The notes: generated by a model from the letters alone, not told the origin. Shown: positions 15,866-25,171, counted from the first letter of the stretch. The stretch: 64,000 nt of DNA from Leptospira vanthielii serovar Holland str. Waz Holland = ATCC 700522 (GCF_000332455.1 NZ_AOGY02000007.1:62001-126000); one strand, 5' to 3'. A program made the numbers and translations.

Positions 15866-17542
15866 TTAAGAAGCGAGTGCTTGGTCAAGTAGGTCCTTCG
15901 CAACAACGCGAAGAGCCATCACTTCCTCTGCACCTTCAAAGATAGAGAATACACGAGCATCAACGAAATATCGTGATACCGGATACTCTTCCGCATAACC
16001 CATACCACCATGAATTTGCATTGCTTCACGTGTCACCCACTCAGCAATTTTGGATGCATACAATTTCACAAGTGTTGCTTCCATTTGGCCTTTGTGGTTA
16101 TCGAGTAGAGTTGCTACATAGTTTGTGTATTGGCGAGTTGCTTGGACAATCATTGCCATCTTCGCAATTTTAAACTTTGTCAAGGTGTAATCGTAAATTG
16201 GTTTTGCGAATACTTTACGTTCTTGGGAATAACGAAGTGCTGCTTCAAGAGCCGCTTGCATCACACCATTGGCACGAGCAGCAGTTTGGATCCGTCCACC
16301 AGCAAATCCTTCCATTTGGAAATAGAATCCTTTGCCACGTCCCGCATCTCCCCCAAGAAGGTTTTCTTTCGGAACAAAGTAATCTTCAAAAGAGACTTCG
16401 TAAGAGTGCATTCCTCGGTAACCAATGGTTCCGATTGCTTTTCCTTGGATGGTTCCGCCACCGTCTTGTTTGTAGTTGAACTCGTGTCCGTCAAATGAAG
16501 GTTTCTCGGCAAGTAGGATGGAAAGGCCTCTGTGTTTGAGACTTGGATCCGATTCTGTTCTACAAAGGATGAGAAGAAGGTTCGCATAACCTGCAAATGT
16601 ACACCAAGTTTTGACACCGTTGATGACAAATCCGCCGTCCACTTCTTTTGCCGTAACAGAAACTCCTGCAACGTCCGAACCGTAGTTAGGTTCTGTTACC
16701 ATGATTCCTGCAAATTTTTCACCGGAAGCAAGTAGTGGTAACCATTTGTTTTTTTGTTCTTCGGTTCCCCCTTTGAGGAGAGCCTTGGACATAATTTCTG
16801 GTCTTGTGATGAGAGATCCCGCAGCACCGAGTGATCCACGAGAAAGTTCTTCAGTTACCACTAACATGGAAATGTTGTCTGGACGGTCATCTGGTTGGAT
16901 TCCACCAAACTGTTCTGGAATACAAAGTCCAAAACAACCCATATCTTTTAATCCATTGATGATTTCTTGTGGGATGAGGTCGTCATGTCTGTGGACATGT
17001 TCTGCATGAGGAACAACTACGTTTTCTGCAAAGTCTTTGAAGATTCCGCGGAAGTTTTCATGGTCTTCCGAAAGGCCATAAGCACCGAAGTGTCCCAGGT
17101 CTACGATTTTATCAACGATGGCTTCGTAGTTTTCCATTTTGGAAGCTGCTTCAACGAAAGTGTTGATCTCATCAGAAAAAAGTTTGGAGAATAGTTCTTG
17201 GTAAGTTAGTTCATATTCTGCAGGGCGAGCTGCGAGTTCAGAACGAATGTTAGAAACAGTTTCAGCCGCAAACGTAAGGGCCATTTTCTGTTCCATTTCG
17301 CCCGTTCCCTTGGAAGCATCCCAAGCATAAACGATAAAGTTCTCAGCAACACGTTGTTGAGCGGTCATCCAAGCCAATTGGTAAAACACATGTTGCGTTT
17401 TGTCCATTTTGCTTACAGAAACTTTGCCGTTGTCGGAATTTTTCAGAGCGAGTCGTTTGGTTATATCATTGAGGAGGGCGGCTTGAGCACTAAGAGCCTT
17501 CTCCGCCTGGGATTTTTCGAGTTTCACTGCCGTTGCGGTCAT
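15866..17542 (-). CDS. Acyl-CoA dehydrogenase
   Basis: FAD enzyme of 558 residues that oxidises acyl-CoA to enoyl-CoA in beta-oxidation. The C-terminal ~380 residues hold the standard domain: TEPNYGSDVAGV and VINGVKTWCTFAG for FAD/substrate binding, MQIHGGMGYAEEYPVSR, and FEGAEEVM where the family usually has the catalytic Glu region. An extra N-terminal ~170 residues of mainly helical sequence make it longer than the ~380-residue short-chain type, as in larger FadE-like proteins. Consistent with the fatty-acid-based carbon use of Leptospira. Single gene. Confidence 0.93.
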   Translation of the reverse strand: MTATAVKLEKSQAEKALSAQAALLNDITKRLALKNSDNGKVSVSKMDKTQHVFYQLAWMTAQQRVAENFIVYAWDASKGTGEMEQKMALTFAAETVSNIRSELAARPAEYELTYQELFSKLFSDEINTFVEAASKMENYEAIVDKIVDLGHFGAYGLSEDHENFRGIFKDFAENVVVPHAEHVHRHDDLIPQEIINGLKDMGCFGLCIPEQFGGIQPDDRPDNISMLVVTEELSRGSLGAAGSLITRPEIMSKALLKGGTEEQKNKWLPLLASGEKFAGIMVTEPNYGSDVAGVSVTAKEVDGGFVINGVKTWCTFAGYANLLLILCRTESDPSLKHRGLSILLAEKPSFDGHEFNYKQDGGGTIQGKAIGTIGYRGMHSYEVSFEDYFVPKENLLGGDAGRGKGFYFQMEGFAGGRIQTAARANGVMQAALEAALRYSQERKVFAKPIYDYTLTKFKIAKMAMIVQATRQYTNYVATLLDNHKGQMEATLVKLYASKIAEWVTREAMQIHGGMGYAEEYPVSRYFVDARVFSIFEGAEEVMALRVVAKDLLDQALAS

Positions 17543-17676
17543 GTGTTTAACGTTCCTGCGGGTGGTTTTCTTCCACTATACGGAAGGAAAGTACCCTGTC
17601 ATTTTCATTTTTAGACTAGGTTTTGGGTCAGGGAGGTCGAAACTGGGCAAAAGTACGAAAGCTAGGAAAGAAATTA

Positions 17677-18153
17677 TTGAAAGTCATAGGAATTGATCCT
17701 GGGTCCCACCGCGTCGGATATGCCATTTTGTCCTTTCCCGAAGGCCTTCGTCGCAATCCAACTCTCTTAACTTACGGAACGATTGAGGTGGCTCCGAAAA
17801 CCCCATCTCCCGACAATTTGCTCCAAATTCGGTCGGAACTTATGGACATCCTGACTGCATTCCAACCGGATGCGGCGGCCGTAGAAGAATTGTTTTTTGT
17901 TCAAAATACCACAACAGGAATGAAGGTCGCGGAATCCCGCGGGGTCATCCTTCTTTCTCTGGGGGAAAAACAAATTCCCGCAGTATCTTTAACAGCCACC
18001 CAAATCAAAAAGGGAATCTCCACAAAAGGAAACGCTACCAAAAAAGAAGTTCGGGCAGCGATCCAAATGATTTTAGGATTTAAGGATCTGGGAGGCCACG
18101 ATGACTCTTGGGATGCCATCGCTTGTGCCTTTGTGGGTCGGTCTTTAGTTTGA
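17677..18153 (+). CDS. ruvC: Crossover junction endodeoxyribonuclease RuvC
   Basis: Resolves Holliday junctions together with RuvAB. I place the start at TTG 17677, with AGGAAAG at ideal spacing; the frame is open from 17623, but the family begins right at the first strand, VIGIDPGSHRVGYA. From this start the protein is 158 residues. Catalytic acids: Asp in GIDPGS (near residue 6), Glu in AVEELFF, and the DDSWDAIACA pair near the C-terminus. Its 3' end overlaps the convergent SDR gene by 9 bases. No ruvA/B next to it. Confidence 0.95.
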   Translation: MKVIGIDPGSHRVGYAILSFPEGLRRNPTLLTYGTIEVAPKTPSPDNLLQIRSELMDILTAFQPDAAAVEELFFVQNTTTGMKVAESRGVILLSLGEKQIPAVSLTATQIKKGISTKGNATKKEVRAAIQMILGFKDLGGHDDSWDAIACAFVGRSLV

Positions 18154-18894
18154 TCCACTCCGAGCCTGGTTCATAGACAAAAACATTTCATCCTTCTTCT
18201 CTCGACTAGCATTGGCTGAGATTGTCGAAAAACCTGTTGTGATTTCCAGATCTCCCTTTTCTAATCCACTGATCACAGTATCCGCATATTCATCTAAATT
18301 CAGTCCCGCCGTATGCGTGTTAGGGATACCTAAATCTGTATCCACCATAGGAGGAGAAACCTCGATGATTTGGATTGGTTCATTGCGAAATTGAAACCTA
18401 AGTGTCATTGTGAAAGAGTGTAATGCTGCCTTGGTGGCACTATAAACAGGGGCATAAGCCAAAGGTATGTGGGACAAACCAGAAGTGGTATTTAAAATCG
18501 CTGCATTCTCTTTTGCAAACAGGTGTTTAGCGAATAACGTAGAGAGGTGAATGGGAGCCCCCAAATTGATATCGATTTCTTTTCCCATCTCCGACCAAGG
18601 TTCCACTTCGTTTAATTTAGGATACCGTTGGATTCCAGCATTATTGAATAACACATTCAGCTCCGGATAATCCTTTGTTGTTTCCAAAAACAATCGTTCC
18701 CTTTCCTCGGGACGAGAAACATCACAAAGATACGTTCCCCAATCAGGGTATGATTTCCGAATCTCCTCCAGTTTCTTTTCATTGGTTCCGCAAACTAAAA
18801 TTCGGTTTCCGAGACCTGCGAGTCGTTTGGCTAAAGTTAGCCCGATCCCACTTGTTCCGCCCGTGATGAGTATTGTATTTCCATTCCATAACAT
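18145..18894 (-). CDS. Short-chain dehydrogenase/reductase (DltE-like)
   Basis: NAD(P)-dependent oxidoreductase of 249 residues with a complete classical SDR set: TGGTSGIG at 11-18, NNAG at 84-87, catalytic Ser138, Tyr151 and Lys155 (YSATK). The sequence style (LPxxNVLFNNAGIQR, then VSPPMVDTDLG) is closest to the DltE-like SDR group; substrate unknown. Divergent from a TetR gene with a strong inverted repeat in between, so it is most likely controlled by that repressor. Confidence 0.93.
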   Translation of the reverse strand: MLWNGNTILITGGTSGIGLTLAKRLAGLGNRILVCGTNEKKLEEIRKSYPDWGTYLCDVSRPEERERLFLETTKDYPELNVLFNNAGIQRYPKLNEVEPWSEMGKEIDINLGAPIHLSTLFAKHLFAKENAAILNTTSGLSHIPLAYAPVYSATKAALHSFTMTLRFQFRNEPIQIIEVSPPMVDTDLGIPNTHTAGLNLDEYADTVISGLEKGDLEITTGFSTISANASREKKDEMFLSMNQARSGSN

Positions 18895-18910
18895 CTGATT
18901 ACCTTCCGTA

Positions 18911-18948
18911 TTTGTAACTTACATTTACAATATTATGTAAGTTACAAA
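18911..18948. promoter_or_regulatory. Probable TetR-family operator
   Basis: Perfect inverted repeat: TTTGTAACTTACAT, 10-base spacer, ATGTAAGTTACAAA. It lies 17 bases upstream of the SDR start and about 90 bases upstream of the divergent TetR gene, where the repressor could block both promoters. Confidence 0.8.
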
Positions 18949-19036
18949 TTGTCAAGTCCGTAAGTTTCAAAACTAACGTTTTTTTCATTTTGTAATTTTA
19001 AATTGACCAGAAAGTCGGAAATACGAGAATTTCCCT

Positions 19037-19627
19037 ATGCCTCGGACTGGTCTCACCCCTTCGGAAATTCAAGATAAAGCGGTAGAAATTGCCATCGACC
19101 AAATGCGGGCCAAAGGATTTGAAAAGGTTCGCCTGGTGGATGTGGCTAAAGAAATGGGAATTAGTCATGCGGCACTTTACTCCCATTTTCAAGACAAAAC
19201 GGCCCTTTTCGATGCGGTATCAGAGCGATGGCTAGTGAATCTGGACAAGAAACAAGATTTGTTGGTTCTGGAAAAACGAGATCCTTTGCAGAAAATTCTC
19301 ACTTGGTTTTTAAATTTACACCGGCTGAAGTTGGAGAAAGTAAAACTGGATCCCGAATTGTATAAGGCCTTTGATATGGCTGCAGCCGAGTCAAAACCAT
19401 TCATCCAAACTCATTTGTTAAACATGCGTAAGCAGATGTCGAAATTAGTCACAGAAGCCATGGAACAAAAAAAGTTAAAAAAGAAAGAAGTTAACATGGT
19501 CACAGAAATCTTGATTACTGCAGGAACGGCTTTCACTCATCCAAAACTTGTGGCCCAATACTGCGAAGAGAATCGCGAACCATTGTTAGTGCAGACGATA
19601 GAAGCGGTATTGAAAGGATTGGTTTGA
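19037..19627 (+). CDS. TetR/AcrR-family repressor
   Basis: Repressor of 196 residues. The N-terminal helix-turn-helix is typical: GFEKVRLVDVAKEMGISHAALYSHFQDKTALFDAV, about residues 27-61. The C-terminal ligand domain (from about residue 75) is of the type seen in transcriptional regulators with a TetR C-33-like helix bundle and is lysine-rich near KQMSKLVTEAM. Ligand unknown. Regulates itself and the divergent SDR gene by inference from the perfect inverted repeat between them. Confidence 0.92.
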   Translation: MPRTGLTPSEIQDKAVEIAIDQMRAKGFEKVRLVDVAKEMGISHAALYSHFQDKTALFDAVSERWLVNLDKKQDLLVLEKRDPLQKILTWFLNLHRLKLEKVKLDPELYKAFDMAAAESKPFIQTHLLNMRKQMSKLVTEAMEQKKLKKKEVNMVTEILITAGTAFTHPKLVAQYCEENREPLLVQTIEAVLKGLV

Positions 19628-19708
19628 GGGGATTATCAATATAGAAACACTTCTACAAAGTAATTATGAAACGGTGACTCGTTAGGCTCGGTATCATCGA
19701 TTTTTTTC

Positions 19709-20239
19709 CTACTTTTTTTCTCCTGCTAAAAACCTAGCTGTGTTTATATTTCGAATCGTCATGGACTTGTACAATTTATGACTGATTAATTTAGCTAGTT
19801 GGCTTTTGTTCACATCTTCTTTTTTAATATTCCAAAAGATGGCACCTTTGACATAACGAACATCTACGAAATCTTTTTTGAAAGGTAATTCCTCAATTGT
19901 CTTTTTGGAATCTACATCAGGAAATAAGTAAGCAATGTCCGTTCTTTGTGTTGGATCATTTTGCCAATCACTTGGGATAGCATCTGCAATTTTTTTCATT
20001 TCCTTTTCTGTCTTAACGAGAGTTGGAATTTCAAAATCGAAATTCTTTTCTAAACCGGTTGTTATTGCTAAAAAAACCGTTTTTGGATCTTGGTTTGATT
20101 CAAAAATAACATTCCCAGAATTGATATAAGTGGAAACCTCAGTGAACCCTAAAGACTCAAAAAGAACCTTTAGTTTTTTCATCTCCACTTTTCGGTTCCC
20201 GCCTACATTGATTCCTCTAAACAATGCGATGTATTTCAT
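19709..20239 (-). CDS. DUF1697 protein
   Basis: Protein of 176 residues that matches the DUF1697 family almost from end to end: [18 protein letters not shown] at the start, then [19 protein letters not shown] and the closing [12 protein letters not shown]. No signal peptide, probably cytoplasmic. The family has no assigned biochemical role. Single gene. Confidence 0.9.
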   Translation of the reverse strand: MKYIALFRGINVGGNRKVEMKKLKVLFESLGFTEVSTYINSGNVIFESNQDPKTVFLAITTGLEKNFDFEIPTLVKTEKEMKKIADAIPSDWQNDPTQRTDIAYLFPDVDSKKTIEELPFKKDFVDVRYVKGAIFWNIKKEDVNKSQLAKLISHKLYKSMTIRNINTARFLAGEKK

Positions 20240-20328
20240 ATTGAGTTTTATCCTTTAAATAGATGCTGAGAATTCAGTCTTCAAACGAAAAGTTAATGTT
20301 ATGCGAAGTAGGCTATTGCCGGATAAAT

Positions 20329-20751
20329 TTATTTTTTGAAAGGATTTATAATCTCTAAACTTTCGATTTTCTGATTCCCTTGAAGGTCGTCAGAAAATAA
20401 TATTGTACATTTTAAATCGAGAGCTGCAGCAATAATTAATGTATCATAATAAGCATACCTGTATTTCTCTTTAAGTTTAAGGGAATCAATATAGAAACTA
20501 GGTCCTGGATAAAATTTACACAAAGGCATAAGGATATCTTTGATATAGGTTTTTAATTCGTTGGTTGAAAAATATCCTTTGTTTTTGTTAAGAGCAACGT
20601 TCGAAAATTCCTGAATCACTTGATAACTGATCGTATATTTACTAGACTTTGTGGCCTCGTCTAGGATATCAATGGCTCTATTTTTTTTGGATGTATCATT
20701 GCTAAACTGGTAAAGAATGATATTGGTATCTAAAAAAACTTTATCTTTCAT
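20329..20751 (-). CDS. PIN-domain toxin (VapC-like)
   Basis: Predicted RNase toxin of 140 residues. PIN-domain acids appear in order: Asp8 in FLDTNIILY, a Glu in VIQEFSNVAL (about 46), Asp in YAYYDTLIIAAAL (about 98) and Asp-Asp in LFSDDLQ near 118. Preceded by and overlapping (11 bases) the antitoxin gene, the usual order and coupling of a type II toxin-antitoxin pair. Whether it is active cannot be told from sequence. Confidence 0.88.
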   Translation of the reverse strand: MKDKVFLDTNIILYQFSNDTSKKNRAIDILDEATKSSKYTISYQVIQEFSNVALNKNKGYFSTNELKTYIKDILMPLCKFYPGPSFYIDSLKLKEKYRYAYYDTLIIAAALDLKCTILFSDDLQGNQKIESLEIINPFKK

Positions 20752-20962
20752 TCATTTCGTCACGTGAGAATTTTTTTTCAATTTTGATGTGTTTGAACTT
20801 GGCGAGATATTTTTTATAATCAAAATCATCATTATTATCATTCGAAAAGTTTTTTAACCACTCAACAAACAAATCATTTAATGACCGATTAATGGAGATC
20901 GCTTTTAATTTTGCTTTTTCGACAAGCCTGTCATCCTCTACTCTAAATGTAACATTTTTCAT
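20741..20962 (-). CDS. Antitoxin of the PIN-toxin pair
   Basis: Small acidic/basic protein of 73 residues. The N-terminal MKNVTFRVEDDRLVEKAKLKAISINRSLNDLF region matches a ribbon-helix-helix-like DNA-binding half of antitoxins, and the C-terminal part is flexible and Lys/Asp-rich, suited to blocking the toxin. Starts 10 bases downstream of a perfect inverted repeat, as expected for autoregulation. Confidence 0.83.
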   Translation of the reverse strand: MKNVTFRVEDDRLVEKAKLKAISINRSLNDLFVEWLKNFSNDNNDDFDYKKYLAKFKHIKIEKKFSRDEMNER

Positions 20963-20972
20963 AGATTTCTAT

Positions 20973-20993
20973 TTTGCACAGTATTTGTGCAAA
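20973..20993. promoter_or_regulatory. Operator of the toxin-antitoxin pair
   Basis: TTTGCACA-gtatt-TGTGCAAA, perfect 8-bp arms with a 5-base spacer, placed 10 bases upstream of the antitoxin start codon. Position and symmetry fit autorepression by the antitoxin. Confidence 0.7.
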
Positions 20994-21048
20994 TGTCAAT
21001 TTTTTTAAAACTGATTATAAATAAATTGTAGTCCTTAATTTGCTATCA

Positions 21049-21078
21049 ATCAGATGGCGTCTCTCGAAACCATCTGAT
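21049..21078. terminator. Stem-loop downstream of the paraoxonase-like gene
   Basis: ATCAGATGG-like arm and its complement (CAGATGG/CCATCTG plus two flanking pairs) enclose a 12-base loop, between the stop of the leftward lipoprotein gene at 21104 and the TA operator. No T-tract in the direction of transcription, so a weak terminator call. Confidence 0.35.
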
Positions 21079-21103
21079 CCAAAAATTTGAATAGAGCGTT
21101 TCC

Positions 21104-22144
21104 TTATGGCCTTGGGCAGACCAAAAGAAAATCTTCAAACACTTGGGAAATCAAAAGTTTATTTTTAAATACAAGTCCTGTACTTCCGGCAGAAATTTCC
21201 GCACCTTCATTGGCATAAACTTCTGTTACTTCTTTGTTTTCTGGATTGATTTTGAAAATGCGAGTGGGTGCTAAGTTGGTTTTGTTCATAACATGACGAA
21301 TGAATTTATAAGTAGAATCATGGGCCGCAAGCCAAAGCATTCCCTTCTCATCTTCCATAATGTTGTCAGGTCCCGCACCGATGGCGATGGATTCCAAATA
21401 CTTTAAGTTAATCTTACCCGCAGTGCGATCCACTTGGTAGACGCGGATAGCTTTTTCTGCAAACACAGATCGATACAATACTTCCTCGTTTCCTTTTTTA
21501 CGAATATAGATTCCATTTCCGAGGAGGACGGGAACTTCCAGTGCTTGGAAAGATTTTCCATCATAATAAGCGATGTCGGCACGAGCACTGCGAATGATCA
21601 TATCCCAATACTTACGAAAGGCATTGCTTGTTCCATTGTCATTGGATGCAAAAATTTCACCAGAATCATTCATAAAGATATCATTGGGACTTGTGAGCGT
21701 TGGATCACTCAAAGTTTTTATATGGGACCATTTGCCTACTTTAGAACGTTCAAAAATTTCGATCGTATGTGGATTTTCATCTGCTAATGTATGTGAGATG
21801 ACAGCTAAAGTATCCACTCCATTCACTTTCGCATAACTAATTCCATGCGGACGAAAGTTTTCAGGATAATTGGTTTCTATTTTTTTGGATTCTAATTTCT
21901 GATTGGTATCTTGGAGCGAAACTTCGAATAAAGCTCCAATGTCTTTCAGACCATTGCGACGTTCATGGGAAGACACAATGACAGTAGATGTATCTCTGAT
22001 GAGATCTAAATCTTCGGGGCCAGGAGTTCCAGAAATTCGTTCACAGCCAGCGATCGGCTTTTCCTGGATTTGGCCACCGCAATCCAAAATCAGGAAAACG
22101 AGGGTGGAAATGGAAAGGAGAGTCCATAGGGTTTTTACGCGCAT
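21104..22144 (-). CDS. Paraoxonase-like beta-propeller lipoprotein
   Basis: Protein of 346 residues from the ATG at 22144; 23 more residues are open upstream but the signal begins here. Lipobox Leu-Ile-Leu-Asp-Cys. The mature part looks like a six-bladed propeller of the SMP-30/paraoxonase group: GPEDLDLIRDTSTVIVSSHERR, a RPHGISYA strand, TSPNDIFM, and GAGPDNIMEDEKGMLWLAAH, the Asn/Asp-containing turns that bind the central calcium in paraoxonases. Likely a periplasmic lactonase or esterase, but substrate unknown. Confidence 0.78.
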   Translation of the reverse strand: MRVKTLWTLLSISTLVFLILDCGGQIQEKPIAGCERISGTPGPEDLDLIRDTSTVIVSSHERRNGLKDIGALFEVSLQDTNQKLESKKIETNYPENFRPHGISYAKVNGVDTLAVISHTLADENPHTIEIFERSKVGKWSHIKTLSDPTLTSPNDIFMNDSGEIFASNDNGTSNAFRKYWDMIIRSARADIAYYDGKSFQALEVPVLLGNGIYIRKKGNEEVLYRSVFAEKAIRVYQVDRTAGKINLKYLESIAIGAGPDNIMEDEKGMLWLAAHDSTYKFIRHVMNKTNLAPTRIFKINPENKEVTEVYANEGAEISAGSTGLVFKNKLLISQVFEDFLLVCPRP

Positions 22145-22242
22145 CCGACCATTTTGGTTCAGGATTTCAGATTCCTCCAGAAAATTCTTTCTGGACATTA
22201 TTGTGCACTGCAAAATAATGGAACCATAAGGAGTAACATCCG

Positions 22243-22533
22243 ATGAGCAATGTGGAAAACAAGCTTCAAGATATCGTAAATGCTGGAATTGGTGCCGTAA
22301 AGACTTCCAAAGAAGTTTGGGAGAAACTCGTAGTGGACCTAAACGAGAAAAAAAGCAAATTCGAAACCAACTTTCAAAAGTTAAAAGAACAAGGCGAAAG
22401 TGATACTAGTGACAATGCTTTAAAAGTAAAAATGGGTATTGCTTGGGGAATCGTTCGTTTTGACGAACTCAAAGACAACGTAGTTAAGTATTTAGACAAA
22501 GTCAAAGAAGGAAACGAAAGCAAATCTTCTTAA
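22243..22533 (+). CDS. Phasin-like small helical protein
   Basis: Protein of 96 residues, almost all helix, rich in Lys and Glu, with no signal peptide. The segment NAGIGAVKTSKEVWEKLVVDLNEKK resembles the phasin / polyhydroxyalkanoate-granule-associated family, and the protein could coat lipid granules. No polyhydroxyalkanoate genes are visible here, so the role is inferred from similarity of style only. Good ATG with AAGGAG upstream and a terminator right after it. Confidence 0.65.
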   Translation: MSNVENKLQDIVNAGIGAVKTSKEVWEKLVVDLNEKKSKFETNFQKLKEQGESDTSDNALKVKMGIAWGIVRFDELKDNVVKYLDKVKEGNESKSS

Positions 22534-22568
22534 GTTTTATTTTGTAAATCATCATCCTGAATTTTCTT

Positions 22569-22605
22569 CCGGCAGGTTTTGTTCGCAAGGCCTGCTGGGT
22601 TTTTT
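22569..22605 (+). terminator. Rho-independent terminator
   Basis: CCGGCAGG ... CCTGCTGG (one G-T pair) followed by GTTTTTT. Ends transcription of the phasin-like gene. Confidence 0.85.
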
Positions 22606-22617
22606 AGGAATTGAACT

Positions 22618-22689
22618 TCGGAGTGACCGGATTTGAACCGGCGACCCCTTGCCCCCCAGACAAGTGCGCTACCGCTGCGCTACACCCCG
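22618..22689 (-). tRNA. tRNA-Pro (anticodon GGG)
   Basis: Complete cloverleaf read on the minus strand. Acceptor arms CGGGGTG/CACTCCG pair with one G-T; D-stem GCGC/GCGC; anticodon stem CTTGT/GCAAG closes loop CTGGGGG, giving GGG; T-arm GCCGG-TTCAAAT-CCGGT. Discriminator base is A. The CCA end is not encoded. Confidence 0.95.
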
Positions 22690-22750
22690 TGTTCTGAAAT
22701 CCAAAAACCTTACGATCCAAAACGGGTCAAGCCTTACTAGAAATAGGAAT

Positions 22751-23239
22751 TCAAATACCTAAATTGTCTGGAGAAATCGCCCAGATAATTTGGCCATGCG
22801 CAAACTTTTCCCGTGCTACATTGATGGCGATGGTGGAACCAGGTTGGAAAATTAAATTTTCGGCTACGGTTGCATTTCCGAGGAGTCTTGCCGCAAAATA
22901 GGTAATGTCTGGATTGTGACCAACTAACAATACTGTATCGGAATTGGTAAAATTTACTAAACAAGAAATAATATCGGAACAACCTTTTCCAGCAGCCAGA
23001 TCATCGGATGCTAACATTTCTCCATTGTAATTCAATTCATCAGAAAGAATTTCTGCAGTGTGTTTGGTTCTAAGATAAGGACTGTAATAAACTTGTTTTA
23101 CGGCTAAGGCGGAGTTTTTAATGAACCTTCCGATTTTATGAATATCACTGACGCCTTTGTCTGTTAGTTCTCGTTGGGTATCGGAAATAGTAGGAGTTGC
23201 ATTTTCAGCCTCACCGTGACGAACTAAAATGATCTTCAT
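22751..23239 (-). CDS. sixA: SixA-like phosphohistidine phosphatase
   Basis: Histidine phosphatase of 162 residues from the ATG at 23239, which has GGAGAG upstream. The catalytic RHGEAE motif lies at residues 7-12; TDKG-xSD follows, and the second catalytic His is in LLVGHNPDI (about 117). At this length and with this pattern it fits SixA, which removes phosphate from phosphohistidine on proteins. Starts opposite rppH; single gene. Confidence 0.87.
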   Translation of the reverse strand: MKIILVRHGEAENATPTISDTQRELTDKGVSDIHKIGRFIKNSALAVKQVYYSPYLRTKHTAEILSDELNYNGEMLASDDLAAGKGCSDIISCLVNFTNSDTVLLVGHNPDITYFAARLLGNATVAENLIFQPGSTIAINVAREKFAHGQIIWAISPDNLGI

Positions 23240-23338
23240 AGTCTCTCCTAATCCCAAGATTGGAACCACGGACTTACGGAGAAACAAAAAATTAAGGAAT
23301 TTCTTGCGAAAATGAATGATAGAGACATTCTAAGGAAT

Positions 23339-23830
23339 ATGACAGACAAACCCTACCGCAAAAACGTAGGCATGGTGGTTTTTAATTCTTTAGGAAAAGT
23401 GATCGTGGGGGAACGAGTACAATTCCCAGGTTCTTGGCAGTTCCCTCAAGGTGGCATCGATGAAGACGAAGATTATTTGGATGCCGCTAAACGAGAATTA
23501 TATGAGGAACTTGGTATCAAAAAGGCAACTTATATAACGGAATATCCTGATTGGATTCCCTACGACTTTCCCAATTCGCTTGGCCTCAATTCACATTTGC
23601 AAAAATTTCGTGGCCAATTACAAAGATGGATCCTTTTCCATTGGGACGGGACTTTGGAAGAATGTGATTTGGTCCATCACGAACAAGAGTTTTTGACCAT
23701 ACAATTTATGGAAATTGAAGAAACCATCCAATCGGTTGTCGAGTTCAAACGAGATGTTTATAAAAAGTTTGTTCCTCTTTTTAAATCGGCCATCCAAAAT
23801 TACATTGCAGAGAAATCAAAATCCAAGTAA
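23339..23830 (+). CDS. rppH: RNA pyrophosphohydrolase (RppH-like Nudix)
   Basis: Nudix enzyme of 163 residues that removes pyrophosphate from RNA 5' ends to start decay. The Nudix box GGIDEDEDYLDAAKRELYEELGI is complete, about residues 44-66. The N-terminal MTDKPYRKNVGMVVFN matches the RppH start, and I therefore take the ATG at 23339 rather than 23312, which lacks a good ribosome site. The WILFHWDGTLEECDL segment is typical of RppH. Followed 21 bases later by acylphosphatase. Confidence 0.9.
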   Translation: MTDKPYRKNVGMVVFNSLGKVIVGERVQFPGSWQFPQGGIDEDEDYLDAAKRELYEELGIKKATYITEYPDWIPYDFPNSLGLNSHLQKFRGQLQRWILFHWDGTLEECDLVHHEQEFLTIQFMEIEETIQSVVEFKRDVYKKFVPLFKSAIQNYIAEKSKSK

Positions 23831-23851
23831 GTTCAAGAAAGGAGACAATCT

Positions 23852-24139
23852 TTGGCAAAATCAGAAGAAGCAAGAGCGCGAATTGTAATACGGGGAACGG
23901 TGCAAGGGGTCGGATTTCGTTATTACATCCTCCAGAAAGCCCAAGAGATGAGACTTAAGGGTTATACACAGAACTTACCCAATGGAGAAGTAGAAGCCGT
24001 TGCAGAAGGTGACAAACTTTTTATCGAAGATTTGTATAGAGCCATGCAACGAGGCCCAACCAAAGCAAAGGTAAAAGATCATGTCATCGAATGGAGTGAT
24101 CCGAAAAACCAATTCAGAACATTTTTAATTAAAAAATAA
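23852..24139 (+). CDS. acyP: Acylphosphatase
   Basis: Small enzyme of 95 residues that hydrolyses acyl phosphates. Starts with TTG preceded by AAGGAGA. Catalytic Arg in VQGVGFRYY (about 25) and Asn in [16 protein letters not shown] (about 43) are both present. Lies in a run of rppH, acyP, aldo/keto reductase and a lipoprotein gene, with 1 base before the reductase start. Confidence 0.94.
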   Translation: MAKSEEARARIVIRGTVQGVGFRYYILQKAQEMRLKGYTQNLPNGEVEAVAEGDKLFIEDLYRAMQRGPTKAKVKDHVIEWSDPKNQFRTFLIKK

Positions 24140-24140
24140 C

Positions 24141-25157
24141 ATGAAAAAACGAAGACTTGGCAAAACAGGAATGGTGGTATCCGAAATTTGTATGGGTACC
24201 ATGACTTTTGGCTCCTCGTGTAACGAAGATGAGGCGTTTCGAATTTTGGATCGTGCTTTTGATGCCGGAATCGATTTTTATGACACTGCCGAAATTTACC
24301 CAGTCCCTCCGCAAAAGTCTTGGGTTCACAGAACCGAAGAAATTTTTGGTAAATGGTTAAAAACTAAGCCTCGTGACGGAATCATCATAGCAACTAAAGT
24401 TGCAGGCCCCGGTCATGGTTGGTTTAGTCCTCCCCTTCGTGAAGGAAAAACAGCTTTAGATAAATATCATATCCGTCGTGCGATTGAAGGCTCCTTACAG
24501 AGATTAGGCGTAGAAACCATTGATTTATACCAAACCCATTGGCCAGATCATGATGTAGCTTATGATGAAACCATGGAAGCCCTTACGGAATTAAAAGACG
24601 AAGGGAAAATTAGATACGCAGGTTGTTCTAATGAAACCTCTTTCGGTCTTATGAAAAGTCTTTGGACTTCAGACAAACACAATCTCATTCGTTATGATTC
24701 GATTCAAAATAATTTTTCGATTCTCAATCGTCGTTTTGAAGATGAGTTAGCACAAGTTTGCCGAAAGGAAGGAGTCTCCCTACTTCCTTATTCTCCTCTC
24801 GCGGGAGGAGTTCTCACAGGAAAATACAACGGACCTGTTCCGCCAGAAGGGACTCGGTTTGTTCGTTATATGGCGGAAGGGGAAAGGCAAAAACGAATGG
24901 CAATTCGTTTCCTAAATGAAAACACTTTAGCTTCCACGGTAGAACTAATGGCCATTGCCGAAAAATACGGAATGAGTTCCACCGTCCTTTCCGTTGCTTG
25001 GAGTAAACAACATGATTATGTTGCTTCTACCATCATTGGAGCCAACACAGTCGCCCAACTAGAAGAATCTTTAAAGGCAACAGATGTGATTTTGTCAGAC
25101 GAAATTCTAACTGAAATCAATTTTGTTTCCAAAAAGATTCAATACCCGATGGGTTAA
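24141..25157 (+). CDS. Aldo/keto reductase
   Basis: NADPH-dependent reductase of 338 residues. AKR tetrad visible: Asp and Tyr in DFYDTAEIY, Lys in IATKV, His in YQTHWPDHD; cofactor-binding [12 protein letters not shown] and [12 protein letters not shown] near the end. Closest in style to the Tas/YghZ group of AKRs. Substrate not inferable. Probably co-transcribed with acyP (1-base gap). Confidence 0.93.
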   Translation: MKKRRLGKTGMVVSEICMGTMTFGSSCNEDEAFRILDRAFDAGIDFYDTAEIYPVPPQKSWVHRTEEIFGKWLKTKPRDGIIIATKVAGPGHGWFSPPLREGKTALDKYHIRRAIEGSLQRLGVETIDLYQTHWPDHDVAYDETMEALTELKDEGKIRYAGCSNETSFGLMKSLWTSDKHNLIRYDSIQNNFSILNRRFEDELAQVCRKEGVSLLPYSPLAGGVLTGKYNGPVPPEGTRFVRYMAEGERQKRMAIRFLNENTLASTVELMAIAEKYGMSSTVLSVAWSKQHDYVASTIIGANTVAQLEESLKATDVILSDEILTEINFVSKKIQYPMG

Positions 25158-25171
25158 GGTAATACAAACCA

